A model generated the notes under the pieces. The model did no database searches, was not told where the DNA came from, and worked only from the letters and a program-made list of their open reading frames with translations. Made by a program: the position numbers and the translations under genes. 6,559 nucleotides of DNA, taken from Erysipelotrichaceae bacterium UBA4808. GTDB taxonomy: Bacteria; Bacillota_I; Bacilli_A; Erysipelotrichales; Erysipelotrichaceae. Below are positions 6,056 to 6,559 of the stretch, in pieces (position 1 is the stretch's first letter; every line of letters begins with the position of its first letter). The DNA lies in contig DHGC01000049.1 of the NCBI GenBank assembly GCA_002402585.1, forward strand, positions 1 through 6,559. The letters run 5' to 3'.

Positions 6056-6410
6056 CGATAACGACTGGTTTTTGTACAACGGTATTCTGAAGTGTGTTCA
6101 CTTCAGCTTTTAAACGTTCGATTTCTTGCTCGAGGACAGTGTTCTTGGAATTCAAGCTTTCATTGGTCGCCTTCAGTGCAATCACTTCATTATTGAGATT
6201 GCGCAAAGTGAACGTGGTTTTGACACTTTTGTATAAGCCAAACAACAAGACCAATAATGCCCCCAACGCGACTGAAATCAAAATGACCAAGGATCCCGAT
6301 AATTGGTAGGTCCAAAAAAAGAGACGAACCGTCATCACTTCCGCATTGGTTAAAGCAAAGATCGCTACGATGATTGATACGAGAATTATGAAGATAAATT
6401 GTTTTTGCAT
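6039..6410 (-). CDS. LapA-domain (DUF1049) small membrane protein with a C-terminal coiled coil
   Basis: The 123-residue protein fits the LapA-domain family. A short N-terminus is followed by a membrane segment at about residues 5-22 (IFIILVSIIVAIFALTN), the family-like turn AEVMTVRLFFWTYQLSGS (23-40), and a second membrane segment at about 39-60 ending in GLYKS. After that comes a hydrophilic helix (about 69-110) with Leu, Val and Ile at heptad-like intervals (LRNLNNEVIALKATNESL, then LEQEIERLKAEVNTL), predicted to be a coiled coil on the cytoplasmic side. In Gram-negatives LapA helps control lipopolysaccharide assembly. This apparent Gram-positive host has no visible reason for that role, so the function is unknown. 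The ATG at 6410-6408 is preceded by AAGGA (complement of 6421-6425) at 10 nt. The gene is convergent with oppF and shares its terminator. Coding on the opposite strand here is judged a shadow. Confidence 0.85.
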   Translation of the reverse strand: MQKQFIFIILVSIIVAIFALTNAEVMTVRLFFWTYQLSGSLVILISVALGALLVLLFGLYKSVKTTFTLRNLNNEVIALKATNESLNSKNTVLEQEIERLKAEVNTLQNTVVQKPVVIEKTED

Positions 6411-6431
6411 ACATGTTCCATCCTTATTTCA

Positions 6432-6460
6432 AGTATAAGACAAAGTATCTGAACTTACAA
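6432..6460 (-). promoter_or_regulatory. Probable sigma-A promoter of the LapA-like gene
   Basis: Read on the minus strand, TTGTAA (6460-6455; 4 of 6 to the -35 consensus) is followed by a 17-bp spacer and TATACT (6437-6432; 5 of 6 to the -10 consensus). Transcription would start near 6425, leaving a leader of only about 15 nt that begins at or just before the ribosome binding site. A weaker alternative is TTGATG with GATACT, also 17 bp apart, slightly further upstream. The call rests on motif and position. Confidence 0.55.
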
Positions 6461-6487
6461 AGAAACCATCAAAATTTGATGGTTTCT
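6461..6487 (-). terminator. Perfect 27-nt palindrome, probable terminator of the upstream minus-strand gene
   Basis: The arm AGAAACCATCAAA (6461-6473) and its exact complement (6475-6487) flank a single central base. In RNA this would form at least a 10-bp stem with a 7-nt A/T loop. On the minus strand the stem is followed by a mediocre T-tract (TTTCTTTG). On the + strand there is no T-run. It begins about 23 nt after the stop of a minus-strand reading frame, which fits a terminator. It also abuts the -35 box of the LapA-like gene, so an operator role cannot be excluded. Confidence 0.6.
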
Positions 6488-6509
6488 AGTGTGTGTTTAT
6501 GAATAAAGA

Positions 6510-6559
6510 CTAAACAGCTTTTCCTTCACTACCCAAAACTTCAGTGATCTTGTGTTTGA
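6510..6559 (-). CDS. C-terminal end of a minus-strand protein (partial, unidentified)
   Basis: On the minus strand, codons from 6557 down to the TAG at 6512-6510 read KHKITEVLGSEGKAV. The codons (AAG, ATC, GAA, GTT, GGT, AAA, GCT) resemble those of the well-expressed genes here, and a probable terminator follows 23 nt later. Another minus-strand frame is also open (from 6559 to a TAA at 6499-6497) but gives a less protein-like product. Fifteen residues do not allow identification. The gene would point the same way as the LapA-like gene and lie upstream of it. Confidence 0.45.
   Translation of the reverse strand, partial: KHKITEVLGSEGKAV

Noticed and set aside
6094..6309. Plus-strand 71-codon open frame opposite the LapA-like gene
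   Set aside because: The minus-strand reading gives a coherent two-membrane-segment plus coiled-coil protein with a ribosome binding site, promoter and terminator. The plus-strand product has none of these.
6190..6414. Minus-strand 74-codon frame starting 4 nt upstream of the LapA-like ATG
   Set aside because: It overlaps the LapA-like gene in another frame, and its translation lacks membrane-segment organisation or family resemblance.
1..6559. CRISPR arrays, insertion sequences, toxin-antitoxin or defence genes
   Set aside because: No regularly spaced repeats, transposase motifs or defence-type domains appear on either strand. The window is filled by a standard operon and its flanking genes.

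Overview
This window carries a complete five-gene oligopeptide-type ABC importer operon in the classical order oppA-oppB-oppC-oppD-oppF, all on the + strand. A tRNA-His gene lies upstream. A small convergent gene for a LapA-domain membrane protein lies downstream. The organism is most likely a low-to-moderate-GC Gram-positive bacterium (Bacillota). The evidence is the strong AGGAG-type ribosome binding sites, consensus sigma-A promoters with AT-rich intergenic DNA, compact intrinsic terminators, a lipoprotein solute receptor, and Firmicute-style variants of the OppD and OppF C-terminal domains. TGA is used as a stop (oppD), so this is not a Mycoplasma-type code. An Erysipelotrichia-like origin is a guess and cannot be settled from the sequence.

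Layout. Positions 1-48 look like the last codons of an upstream + strand gene. A promoter (51-79) then drives tRNA-His(GTG) (94-172, CCA encoded), which ends at an intrinsic terminator (185-206). The 147 bp between that terminator and oppA hold two overlapping perfect palindromes (233-256) and a full-consensus promoter (TTGACA 296-301, TATAAT 318-323). oppA (354-1997) is separated from oppB (2061-2996) by a GC-rich hairpin with a weak T-run, probably a partial terminator or mRNA stabiliser that lets the receptor be made in excess. oppB, oppC (2999-4003), oppD (4009-5085) and oppF (5087-6031) are spaced by 1-5 bp and are clearly co-transcribed. A bidirectional terminator (6030-6055) separates them from the convergent LapA-domain gene (6039-6410, minus), whose stop codon lies in the hairpin loop. 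Upstream of that gene are its promoter (6432-6460), a perfect 27-nt palindrome (6461-6487) and the tail of another minus-strand gene (6510-6559).

How the genes work together. OppA is a membrane-anchored receptor that captures peptides outside the cell. OppB and OppC form the membrane channel. OppD and OppF are the two different ATPases that power import. In such bacteria these systems supply amino acids and can take up signalling peptides; the substrate here cannot be read from sequence. The LapA-like protein has no evident functional link to the transporter.

I see no unprecedented system. The points most worth a second look are the operator-like double palindrome before oppA, the intercistronic hairpin, the loss of the Fe-S cysteines in OppD within a nearly cysteine-free operon, and the compact regulatory architecture around the LapA-like gene.
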